A model generated the notes under the pieces. That model saw only the letters and a list, made by a program, of their open reading frames with translations, was not told the DNA's origin and did not search any database. Of a stretch of 28,550 bases of DNA, positions 22,278 to 28,550 are shown in pieces. The stretch is taken from assembly GCA_964590945.1 (NCBI GenBank), contig CAZPXF010000021.1, forward strand, positions 1 through 28,550. The letters run 5' to 3'. The translations under genes were made by a program, and so were the position numbers. Within the stretch, counting starts at the first letter, position 1; the number at the start of each line of letters is the position of its first letter. The DNA comes from CAZPXF01 sp964590945. GTDB lineage: Bacteria > Bacillota > Clostridia > Lachnospirales > Lachnospiraceae.

Positions 22278-23537
22278 ATGCCGGAGAATCGTTTGAAAAA
22301 TAAAAAGCTTTTAAAGATCAGCCGTGTGCTGATCGCTGTGATTCTTGCAGCGCTTACTGGATATTATCTGTCCTGCACGGGGTTTCGGGTCCTGAAGCCA
22401 TGGACAACCCGTCTGAACCGGAAGATCGTTTCGGCCTGCAGCCATATCTATACGCCGATCGCTGAATCGGAGGCGGATGGAAATGCAGGTATCTGTGAGG
22501 AGGCGCTTTTTGGACGCCATGCATCCGGCCAAAAGCTCCAGTGGATCTTTTTCCGGGCGGCGGCGTGGGTGACGCCGGTGAATGATTATATACTGCGGAC
22601 ACAGACCGCGAGCGTTGCGGCGGATGATGAAGCGACCAGACAGAAGATCCTTGCGTTGCAGGAGCAGGATGAAAATTCTGTAGATGACGAGGGAAATGTC
22701 ACTATTGTAGATACGGTTCCGGAGGAGGAAAAGGAAAAAGAAGCATCCACGGAAAAGACGAGCGTTATAGATACAGAAAAATTAAAGGATTTTGAGTATT
22801 TGAAATCCCATTATTATACTGTGGACAGCACGACATCCATTTCCAGATCGGAGCTGAATGCGGAGGAATTTCTGAAAAAGGATATGACAATCAGTGCAAA
22901 GGGAGACAGTCCTAAAATTCTGATCTATCATACCCATTCGCAGGAGGCGTTTGCGGACTCGAAAAAAGGGGAGGAGAGCGATACGGTTGTCGGGATGGGG
23001 GACTACCTGACAGAGCTTTTGACGGAGAAATACGGGATTCCGGTTCTCCATTATAAAGGGGTTTTTGATCTGATCGATGGAAAGCTGGATCGCAGCGAGG
23101 CGTATGAGCTTGCGAAGCCGAAGATTACAGAGTTATTAAAAGAGAATCCGGATATCGAGGTTATCATTGACCTGCACCGCGACGGCGTTGCACAGAGCAC
23201 GCATCTTGTAACGCAGATCCATGGGAAGCAGACTGCGAAGATCATGTTTTTTAACGGTCTTTCAAGAACAAATTCAAATGGAAACATCGGGTACCTGAGC
23301 AATCCGTATATTCAGGATAATCTGGCGTTTTCCTTTCAGATGGAGCTGAAAGCAGAGGAGCTTTATCCCGGTTTTACCCGGAAGATCTATCTGAAAAGCT
23401 ATCGGTATAACATGCATTTTCTTCCGAAGACGCTTCTGATCGAAGCGGGGGCGCAGACAAATACGGTGGAGGAAGAGCGCAACGCCATGGAGCCTCTGGC
23501 GGAAATCCTTGCTTCCGTACTGAGGCCGGAGAAATAA
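22278..23537 (+). CDS. spoIIP: Stage II sporulation protein P, engulfment peptidoglycan hydrolase
   Basis: Amidase/endopeptidase of the DMP (SpoIID-M-P) complex that degrades peptidoglycan during engulfment. 419 aa. One membrane segment follows a basic N-terminus (about residues 13-33), then an acidic linker (about 110-165). The catalytic domain starts at ILIYHTHSQEAF, with His218, His220 and Glu223, followed by DLHRDGV and a late Glu in LIEAGAQTNT. ATG 22278 has AAGGAGG 5 nt upstream; an in-frame ATG at 22233 lacks an SD. It follows gpr as in Bacillus, but the next gene is a topoisomerase pair rather than lepA. Confidence 0.96.
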   Translation: MPENRLKNKKLLKISRVLIAVILAALTGYYLSCTGFRVLKPWTTRLNRKIVSACSHIYTPIAESEADGNAGICEEALFGRHASGQKLQWIFFRAAAWVTPVNDYILRTQTASVAADDEATRQKILALQEQDENSVDDEGNVTIVDTVPEEEKEKEASTEKTSVIDTEKLKDFEYLKSHYYTVDSTTSISRSELNAEEFLKKDMTISAKGDSPKILIYHTHSQEAFADSKKGEESDTVVGMGDYLTELLTEKYGIPVLHYKGVFDLIDGKLDRSEAYELAKPKITELLKENPDIEVIIDLHRDGVAQSTHLVTQIHGKQTAKIMFFNGLSRTNSNGNIGYLSNPYIQDNLAFSFQMELKAEELYPGFTRKIYLKSYRYNMHFLPKTLLIEAGAQTNTVEEERNAMEPLAEILASVLRPEK

Positions 23538-23639
23538 CGGCGGATCGAACAGAGTATTGCGGCGGGCATGGAACCGGGTATTGAGCAGGGTAGAAGGCAG
23601 GATATCGAAAATATGTTTGCCTCATTCCGGAAATTATGA
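23538..23639 (+). pseudogene. Possible C-terminal remnant of an Rpn/YhgA-like nuclease gene
   Basis: Directly after the spoIIP TAA, and in the same frame, 33 sense codons run to a TGA at 23637. They include IEQSIAAGMEPGIEQGRRQ, which resembles the G-I-E-Q-G repeats at the C-terminus of clostridial Rpn/PD-(D/E)XK transposase-like proteins. There is no RBS and no N-terminal part. It may be a relic or chance; no database check was possible. Confidence 0.25.
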
Positions 23640-23721
23640 TAGTATACATTTTATATGGCATCCTTTGCGGCGGCAGGAAGCGCAGGATGCGCAGGAAAAG
23701 GATTGGAAAGGAACGGAAAAT

Positions 23722-25641
23722 ATGGCAAAGAACACATATGATGCGGGAAGTATTGCGATATTGGAAGGACTTGAGGCTGTCAGGAGACGCCCGGGTATGT
23801 ACATAGGAAGTGTTTCGACGAAAGGACTGAATCATCTGATCTACGAGGTCGTGGACAATGCAGTGGATGAGCATCTTGCAGGCTTCTGCAATCAGATTCA
23901 GGTGACGCTTGAGCAGGACGGTTCGGCGACGATATCCGATGACGGGCGCGGGATTCCGGTTGACATGCATGCAACGGGAGTCTCCGCGGCGCGCGTCGTA
24001 TTTACCACGCTCCATGCCGGAGGAAAGTTTGACGACAGCGTATATAAGACGAGCGGCGGACTTCATGGAGTTGGCTCGTCCGTTGTGAATGCACTCTCGA
24101 CGTGGATGGATGTGAAGATCTCAAGGGATGGCAATACGTACCATGACCGCTATGAGCGCGGCATTCCGGTGGAAGAACTGGTGGATGGACTTCTTCCGGT
24201 GATCGGGCACTCCAGAAAGACCGGGACGACGATCCAGTTCCTTCCGGATGACACGATCTTTGAGAAGACAAGGTTTCGGGCGGACGAGGTGAAGAGCAGG
24301 CTGCATGAGACTGCATACCTGAATCCTGCCCTTACGATCATTTTCCGGGATCGGCGCACAAAGCCTGCTGAGGAAGTGATCTTCCATGAGGAGGAGGGGA
24401 TCATCGGATTTCTGAAGGATCTGAATAAGAATAAAGAGGCGATCCATGAGCCGGTGTATTTTAGAGGCGAGATGGATGGGATTGAAGTGGAAGCGGCGTT
24501 TCAGTATGTAAATGAATTTCATGAGAATGTGCTTGGCTTCTGTAATAATATATACAACTCGGAGGGCGGCGCGCATCTGACCGGATTCAAGGCGACCTTT
24601 ACCACGGTTATGAACCAGTACGCGCGGGAGCTTGGAATCCTGAAGGATAAGGATGCGAACTTTACCGGGGCGGATATCCGCAACGGGATGACGGCCATCC
24701 TGTCGATCAAGCACCCGGATCCAAGATTTGAGGGACAGACAAAGACGAAGCTCGATAATCAGGATGCGGCAAAGGTATGCGGCAAGGTGACAAGCGATGA
24801 GATCACCATGTATTTTGACCGTCATCTGGACAATTTGAAAAAGGTACTTGGCTGCGCGGAAAAAGCGGCGAAGATCCGGAAGACAGAGGAGAAGGCTAAG
24901 ACGAATCTTCTGACAAAGCAGAAATATTCTTTTGACAGCAATGGAAAGCTTGCGAACTGTGAGAGCCGCGACGCATCAAAGTGCGAGATCTTTATCGTAG
25001 AGGGCGATTCCGCCGGAGGTTCGGCGAAGACGGCCAGAGACCGTAAGTTTCAGGCGATCCTTCCGATCCGGGGCAAGATCCTGAACGTGGAGAAGGCAAG
25101 TATCGATAAGGTTCTTGCCAATGCGGAGATCAAGACGATGATCAATGCATTTGGATGCGGTTTTTCGGAAGGATATGGAAATGACTTTGATATTACAAAG
25201 CTCCGCTATGACAAGATCATCATTATGGCCGACGCGGATGTGGACGGGGCGCATATTTCCACACTGCTCCTGACACTGTTTTACCGGTTTATGCCGGAGC
25301 TTATTTACGAAGGGCATGTGTATATTGCGATGCCGCCCCTCTATAAAGCGATGCCGAAGAAGGGCGAAGAGGTTTATCTTTATGATGATAAAGCGCTTGA
25401 AAAGTACCGGAAGGAGCATACGGGGCCGTTTACCCTGCAAAGGTATAAGGGTCTCGGCGAGATGGATGCGGAGCAGCTCTGGGAGACGACGCTGGATCCG
25501 GAGCGCCGGATCCTGAAGCTTGTGGAGATCGAGGACGCCCGCATGGCGTCCGGCGTGACAGAGATGCTGATGGGAAATGAAGTTCCTCCGAGGAAGGCCT
25601 TTATCTACGAGAATGCGATGGAGGCGGAGCTGGATATCTAA
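23722..25641 (+). CDS. gyrB: Type IIA topoisomerase, ATPase (B) subunit, GyrB/ParE family
   Basis: ATP-hydrolysing subunit of a DNA gyrase or topoisomerase IV. 639 aa. GHKL motifs: EVVDNAVDEHLAGF, SDDGRGIPV, GGLHGVGSSVVNALS. Toprim motifs: IVEGDSAGGSAK and IMADADVDGAHIS. The C-terminus ends PRKAFIYENAMEAELDI. ATG 23722 is chosen for AAAGGAA 8 nt upstream and the MAKNTYDAGSIAILEGLEAVRRRPGMYIG start; the long in-frame extension to 23557 is not family-like. It is not next to dnaA-dnaN-recF, so it may be a second topoisomerase, in the topoisomerase IV role. A weak promoter (TTGCCT-N17-TAGTAT, 23617-23645) precedes it. Confidence 0.88.
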   Translation: MAKNTYDAGSIAILEGLEAVRRRPGMYIGSVSTKGLNHLIYEVVDNAVDEHLAGFCNQIQVTLEQDGSATISDDGRGIPVDMHATGVSAARVVFTTLHAGGKFDDSVYKTSGGLHGVGSSVVNALSTWMDVKISRDGNTYHDRYERGIPVEELVDGLLPVIGHSRKTGTTIQFLPDDTIFEKTRFRADEVKSRLHETAYLNPALTIIFRDRRTKPAEEVIFHEEEGIIGFLKDLNKNKEAIHEPVYFRGEMDGIEVEAAFQYVNEFHENVLGFCNNIYNSEGGAHLTGFKATFTTVMNQYARELGILKDKDANFTGADIRNGMTAILSIKHPDPRFEGQTKTKLDNQDAAKVCGKVTSDEITMYFDRHLDNLKKVLGCAEKAAKIRKTEEKAKTNLLTKQKYSFDSNGKLANCESRDASKCEIFIVEGDSAGGSAKTARDRKFQAILPIRGKILNVEKASIDKVLANAEIKTMINAFGCGFSEGYGNDFDITKLRYDKIIIMADADVDGAHISTLLLTLFYRFMPELIYEGHVYIAMPPLYKAMPKKGEEVYLYDDKALEKYRKEHTGPFTLQRYKGLGEMDAEQLWETTLDPERRILKLVEIEDARMASGVTEMLMGNEVPPRKAFIYENAMEAELDI

Positions 25642-25688
25642 AGGAATAGAAATGTCTTTGAATGAGCAGACAAAAAGGAGAAATTGCA

Positions 25689-27932
25689 ATGGCAGATACA
25701 CAGCAGATCATCCGTACCGAATATTCGGATGTGATGAGAAAATCATATATTGACTATGCCATGAGCGTTATCGTGAGCCGCGCCCTGCCGGATGTAAGGG
25801 ATGGGCTGAAGCCGGTTCAGAGAAGGACGCTCTATGATATGCATGAGCTTGGAATCCGTTACGACAGGCCGTACCGTAAGTGTGCGAGGATCGTCGGAGA
25901 TACGATGGGTAAGTATCACCCGCACGGCGACAGCTCGATTTACGAGTCGCTGGTCGTTATGGCGCAGGATTTTAAGAAAGGAATCCCCCTGGTAGACGGG
26001 CACGGCAATTTTGGCTCCATCGAGGGCGATGGGGCGGCGGCCATGCGTTATACGGAAGCAAGACTTCAGAAGATCACGCAGGATGCGTTCCTTGCAGACC
26101 TGGATAAAGATGTGGTTGATTTCGGGCCGAATTTTGACGAGACAGAGAAGGAGCCGGTTGTCCTTCCGGTGCGCATCCCGAACCTCCTGGTAAATGGCGC
26201 GGAGGGTATCGCGGTCGGCATGGCGACGAGCATTCCGACCCACAATCTTGGAGAGGTCATCGATGCGGTCAAGGCATATATGCAGGATGAAACGATCACG
26301 ACCGCGGAACTGATGCAGTACGTGAAGGGGCCGGATTTCCCGACCGGGGGAATCGTGGTCAATAAAGACGAGCTTCTGAATATCTATGAGACCGGGGTCG
26401 GAAAGATCAGGCTGCGCGGCAGGGTTGAAGTGGAAGAGATGAAGGGCGGCCGGAAGCGCCTTGTCATCTCCGAAATTCCGTATACGATGATCGGAAGCGG
26501 CATCGGGAAATTCCTGAATGATGTGGCGGGACTGATCGAGACGAAGAAGACCAGCGATATCACGGATATTTCCAACCAGTCTTCCAAGGAAGGGATCCGC
26601 ATCGTTCTGGAGCTGAAACGTGATACGGACGTGGAGAATCTCAAAAATCTGCTCTACAAAAAGACGCGTCTGGAGGATACGTTCGGCGTCAATATGTTGG
26701 CTGTGGCGGACGGTAAGCCGGAGACGCTGGGCCTGAAAAAGATCATCGAACATCATGTGGATTTTCAGTTTGAGCTTGCCACAAGGAAATACCGCACCCT
26801 TCTTGCGAAGGAGCAGGAAAAGAGCGAGATCCAGGAGGGACTTATCAAAGCCTGCGATGTGATCGACCTGATCATCGAGATCCTCCGTGGGAGCAAATCC
26901 ATACAGGATGCGAAGGCGTGTCTTGTAAACGGAGTGACGGAAACGATCCAATTCAAATCACGAGTATCAAAGAAGATGGCGGCGATGCTCCGGTTTACAG
27001 AGCGTCAGGCGACGGCGATCCTGGAGATGCGCCTGTACCGCCTGATCGGCCTTGAGATCGAGGCTTTGCAGGCGGAGCATGAGAAGACCCTTGCCAATAT
27101 TGCGCGGTACGAGGATATTCTGAATCACTATGATTCCATGGCTGCGGTCATCATCGAGGATCTTGACCGGTTTAAAAAGGAATTCGCAGTTCCAAGGAAG
27201 ACGGCGGTCGAGAATGCGGCGGAGGCTGTATTTACAGAGAAGAAGATTGAGGAGAAGGACGTCATTTTCCTGATGGACCGCTTCGGGTATGCAAGATCCG
27301 TAGACGTTTCCGTCTATGAGCGCAACAAAGAGGCGGCGGATAGTGAAAATGCCTGGGTTGTTCCGTGCAGAAACACCGGTAAGCTCTGTGTTTTCACGGC
27401 GGAGGGCGCAATGCATCAGGTGAAGCTTTCCGATGTGCCGTTCGGAAACTTCCGGAGTAAAGGTATCCCGATTGAAAATATGTGTAATTTTGACGGTACG
27501 AAAGAGCGCATTGTCTATATATGCGAGGATCTGCAGCTTTTGCAGACAAAGTTTCTGTTCACGACAAAACTGGGAATGATGAAGCAGGTGGAAGGCTCTG
27601 AATTTCTTGTGACGAAGCGAACCATCAGCGCGACAAAGCTGCAGGAGGGGGACGAGGTCGTATCCATCCAGCCGACGCATGAGGGACAGCACGTTGTCCT
27701 GCAGACAAAGAACGGTTATTTTCTGCGGTTTGCAGTGGGCGAGATCACCGGAAAGAAAAAGGGAGCCGTAGGGATCCGGGGGATCCGGCTGACAAAAAAT
27801 GATGTGGTCGAGGCCGTTCATCTCTTTGACGAGGGCCGGGAGGCGAAGGTGATTTATCGCGACAGGGAAGTGATGCTGAACAGGCTGAAGCCCGGAACGA
27901 GAGATACGCAGGGCGTGAAACAGCGGAAGTAA
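25689..27932 (+). CDS. gyrA: Type IIA topoisomerase, breakage-reunion (A) subunit, GyrA/ParC family
   Basis: Cuts and rejoins DNA with the B subunit encoded 47 nt upstream. 747 aa. Starts with SYIDYAMSVIVSRALPDVRDGLKPVQRR; the quinolone-determining loop reads YHPHGDSSIYES (Ser retained, Glu at the Asp/Glu position); the active-site Tyr is in AAMRYTEAR. The C-terminal beta-propeller is short (about 235 aa) and has no GyrA box (QRRGGRG); GKKKGAVGIRGI is the nearest segment. That favours a decatenase (ParC-like) role over supercoiling, despite GyrA-like sequence. AAAGGAG (25675-25681) sets ATG 25689. Symbol is by family; parC would also be defensible. Confidence 0.85.
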   Translation: MADTQQIIRTEYSDVMRKSYIDYAMSVIVSRALPDVRDGLKPVQRRTLYDMHELGIRYDRPYRKCARIVGDTMGKYHPHGDSSIYESLVVMAQDFKKGIPLVDGHGNFGSIEGDGAAAMRYTEARLQKITQDAFLADLDKDVVDFGPNFDETEKEPVVLPVRIPNLLVNGAEGIAVGMATSIPTHNLGEVIDAVKAYMQDETITTAELMQYVKGPDFPTGGIVVNKDELLNIYETGVGKIRLRGRVEVEEMKGGRKRLVISEIPYTMIGSGIGKFLNDVAGLIETKKTSDITDISNQSSKEGIRIVLELKRDTDVENLKNLLYKKTRLEDTFGVNMLAVADGKPETLGLKKIIEHHVDFQFELATRKYRTLLAKEQEKSEIQEGLIKACDVIDLIIEILRGSKSIQDAKACLVNGVTETIQFKSRVSKKMAAMLRFTERQATAILEMRLYRLIGLEIEALQAEHEKTLANIARYEDILNHYDSMAAVIIEDLDRFKKEFAVPRKTAVENAAEAVFTEKKIEEKDVIFLMDRFGYARSVDVSVYERNKEAADSENAWVVPCRNTGKLCVFTAEGAMHQVKLSDVPFGNFRSKGIPIENMCNFDGTKERIVYICEDLQLLQTKFLFTTKLGMMKQVEGSEFLVTKRTISATKLQEGDEVVSIQPTHEGQHVVLQTKNGYFLRFAVGEITGKKKGAVGIRGIRLTKNDVVEAVHLFDEGREAKVIYRDREVMLNRLKPGTRDTQGVKQRK

Positions 27933-28022
27933 GCAGGCGGCGACGGATCTGAGGGATGCTCCGCGGAATGAATCCGTAAGCGGTATTATATTACTGCGAA
28001 GCAAAAAAGTCGGCAAAATAAC

Positions 28023-28051
28023 TTGAATATATATTCATCATGATGTAAAAT
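28023..28051 (+). promoter_or_regulatory. Promoter overlapped by a perfect ArgR/AhrC-type box
   Basis: TTGAAT (28023-28028), 17-nt spacer, TAAAAT (28046-28051). The 14-nt perfect palindrome TGAATATATATTCA (28024-28037) equals the core ARG box TGAAT-N4-ATTCA and covers the -35. A second perfect palindrome, CATCATGATG (28036-28045), fills the rest of the spacer. Confidence 0.55.
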
Positions 28052-28078
28052 ATAATTGTATTTTTTATTTATACTTTA

Positions 28079-28106
28079 TTGCATCAAAGCAAAGAGATCG
28101 TACAAT
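28079..28106 (+). promoter_or_regulatory. Second possible promoter before the 28.15-kb terminator
   Basis: TTGCAT (28079-28084), 16-nt spacer, TACAAT (28101-28106). A start near 28113 would leave only about 45 nt before the terminator ends. Confidence 0.35.
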
Positions 28107-28123
28107 TTTGTATTATACACGAT

Positions 28124-28156
28124 GGCGGTGTAGTGCAGACTGCACCGCCGTTTTTT
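28124..28156 (+). terminator. Rho-independent terminator in the intergenic region
   Basis: GGCGGTG (28124-28130) pairs with CACCGCC (28143-28149), 12-nt loop, then G and six T (28151-28156). It closes a transcript from the promoter at 28023-28051 of about 100 nt, or acts as a distant gyrA terminator. Confidence 0.85.
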
Positions 28157-28217
28157 AAAATACAGGTTCTTTATTGCCAGCGTTTCTTCAGGGAAAGCAG
28201 ATGCTTGCGTCGGCATA

Positions 28218-28245
28218 TTGCAGGCGTGCTTATAGATAATATAAA
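28218..28245 (+). promoter_or_regulatory. Promoter of the substrate-binding lipoprotein gene
   Basis: TTGCAG (28218-28223), 16-nt spacer, TATAAA (28240-28245), about 37 nt before ATG 28283. It lies downstream of the terminator at 28124-28156. Confidence 0.55.
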
Positions 28246-28282
28246 GAAAGGAGATTTTGAAACAATATGAAAGGAGAACGAC

Positions 28283-28550
28283 ATGAACATTAAAAAAATA
28301 TCAGCCCTGATGCTTGCAGGCGCTATGGCATTCAGTCTGGCTGCATGCGGCGGAGGCAGCGATACCAGCGAGGGCAATCTGTCAACATCTGAGGGTGGGG
28401 AAAAGGATCATTATACCGTTTCCAAAGAGATTTATGATGCAACCTTAGGAGATTTTTACGAGGCGTATCAGGAGGCGGACTCCACGGACAACACTGTGGC
28501 GGAGCGCTATGCTAAATTTGCAATAGCAGAAGCAAAGCTGCTGGAGAGCG
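28283..28550 (+). CDS. Substrate-binding lipoprotein of a peptide-type ABC transporter (5' part only)
   Basis: Runs off the window end after 89 codons. AAGGAG (28271-28276) is 6 nt before ATG 28283. The N-terminus has two Lys, a hydrophobic stretch and a lipobox SLAAC with Cys22, followed by a Gly/Ser/Glu-rich linker, so it is an exported, lipid-anchored protein. The start of the mature domain (SKEIYDATLGDFYEAYQEAD, then AERYAKFAIAEAKLLES) resembles oligopeptide-binding (OppA-like) proteins of Lachnospiraceae. Lipoprotein status is firm; the ligand class is inferred and needs the missing C-terminal part. Confidence 0.7.
   Translation, partial: MNIKKISALMLAGAMAFSLAACGGGSDTSEGNLSTSEGGEKDHYTVSKEIYDATLGDFYEAYQEADSTDNTVAERYAKFAIAEAKLLES

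Larger units (their letters stand above)
27933..28282 (+). other. 350-nt non-coding region between the topoisomerase pair and the lipoprotein gene
   Basis: It contains two weak hairpins without T tracts (ACGGAT/ATCCGT 27943-27977; GCGGTA/TACTGC about 27982-27999), a promoter overlapped by an ArgR-type palindrome (28023-28051), a second possible promoter (28079-28106), a terminator (28124-28156) and the promoter of the next gene (28218-28245). No coding region with an RBS is seen. Confidence 0.6.

Noticed and set aside
23557..23721. 55-codon N-terminal extension of the topoisomerase B subunit
   Set aside because: Not similar to the family N-terminus, covers the putative promoter, and ATG 23722 has a good SD and the canonical MAKNTYDAGSIAILEGL start.
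25743..26951. 402-codon minus-strand ORF opposite the A-subunit gene
   Set aside because: Shadow of a certain coding region; no start signal or motifs.
28079..28270. 63-codon plus-strand ORF starting at TTG 28079
   Set aside because: It reads through the strong terminator at 28124-28156, has no SD, and its start overlaps promoter-like sequence.
28267..28293. 8-codon leader peptide overlapping the lipoprotein start
   Set aside because: The preceding GGAG is 13 nt away, and the second SD is used by ATG 28283; probably chance.

Overview
The window reads as chromosomal DNA of a spore-forming, anaerobic, low-to-mid GC Firmicute, most likely a Lachnospiraceae member (Clostridium cluster XIVa; Clostridium scindens/Dorea-like). 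The reasons are three sporulation genes (spoIVA, gpr, spoIIP), Shine-Dalgarno-rich starts, sigma-A promoters of TTGNNN-N16/18-TATAAT type, a long-form PRPP synthetase, luxS, the gene order DUF512-der-plsY-gpsA-spoIVA, and the order rpsT/gpr/spoIIP. This is inference from gene content; no 16S rRNA is present. Nearly all of the window is ordinary core genome. I see no insertion sequence, prophage, CRISPR array, tRNA or rRNA gene.

Layout. 1-3140: an L,D-transpeptidase, tgt and yajC. 3141-8398: an amino-acid block leuB-ilvB-serC-serA, closed by a 10-bp bidirectional terminator shared with convergent prs (minus strand, 8410-9588). 9665-14106: DUF512 radical-SAM-like protein-der-plsY-gpsA, a tightly packed operon with 1-4 nt overlaps, ending in a hairpin terminator fused to the control region of spoIVA (14107-15585). 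15647-18098: a leader with two hairpins, then cobT-MBL hydrolase-rnhA, translationally coupled. 18184-18625: RNase P RNA with its own promoter and terminator, convergent with luxS. 19192-20298: trpS, divergent from luxS. 20349-20594: an untracked 36-codon membrane peptide gene with its own promoter and terminator. 20610-21066: rpsT (minus, TTG start). 21140-23537: gpr and spoIIP, the same rpsT/gpr/spoIIP neighbourhood as in Bacillus. 23722-27932: a gyrB/gyrA-type topoisomerase pair. 28018-28550: an ArgR-box-like promoter region, a short terminated transcript, and the 5' end of a substrate-binding lipoprotein cut by the window edge.

How the genes work together. The window mixes housekeeping (tRNA modification, ribosome GTPase, S20, RNase P, RNase H, topoisomerase), biosynthesis (leucine/valine, serine, PRPP, phospholipid head, cobamide lower ligand, AI-2 and methyl cycle) and sporulation (coat base assembly, SASP degradation, engulfment). 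No wholly new multi-gene system is visible. The most interesting signals are regulatory: (i) the spoIVA ribosome binding site is the 3' arm of the gpsA terminator, with a sigma-E-like promoter whose start point falls in the hairpin loop; (ii) a perfect ArgR-type palindrome overlaps a promoter that appears to make only a ~100-nt RNA; (iii) a stand-alone 36-aa hydrophobic peptide gene; (iv) repeated, mutually exclusive pairing elements in the luxS leader; (v) a terminator-like leader before a cobT whose expected catalytic Glu is Gln.
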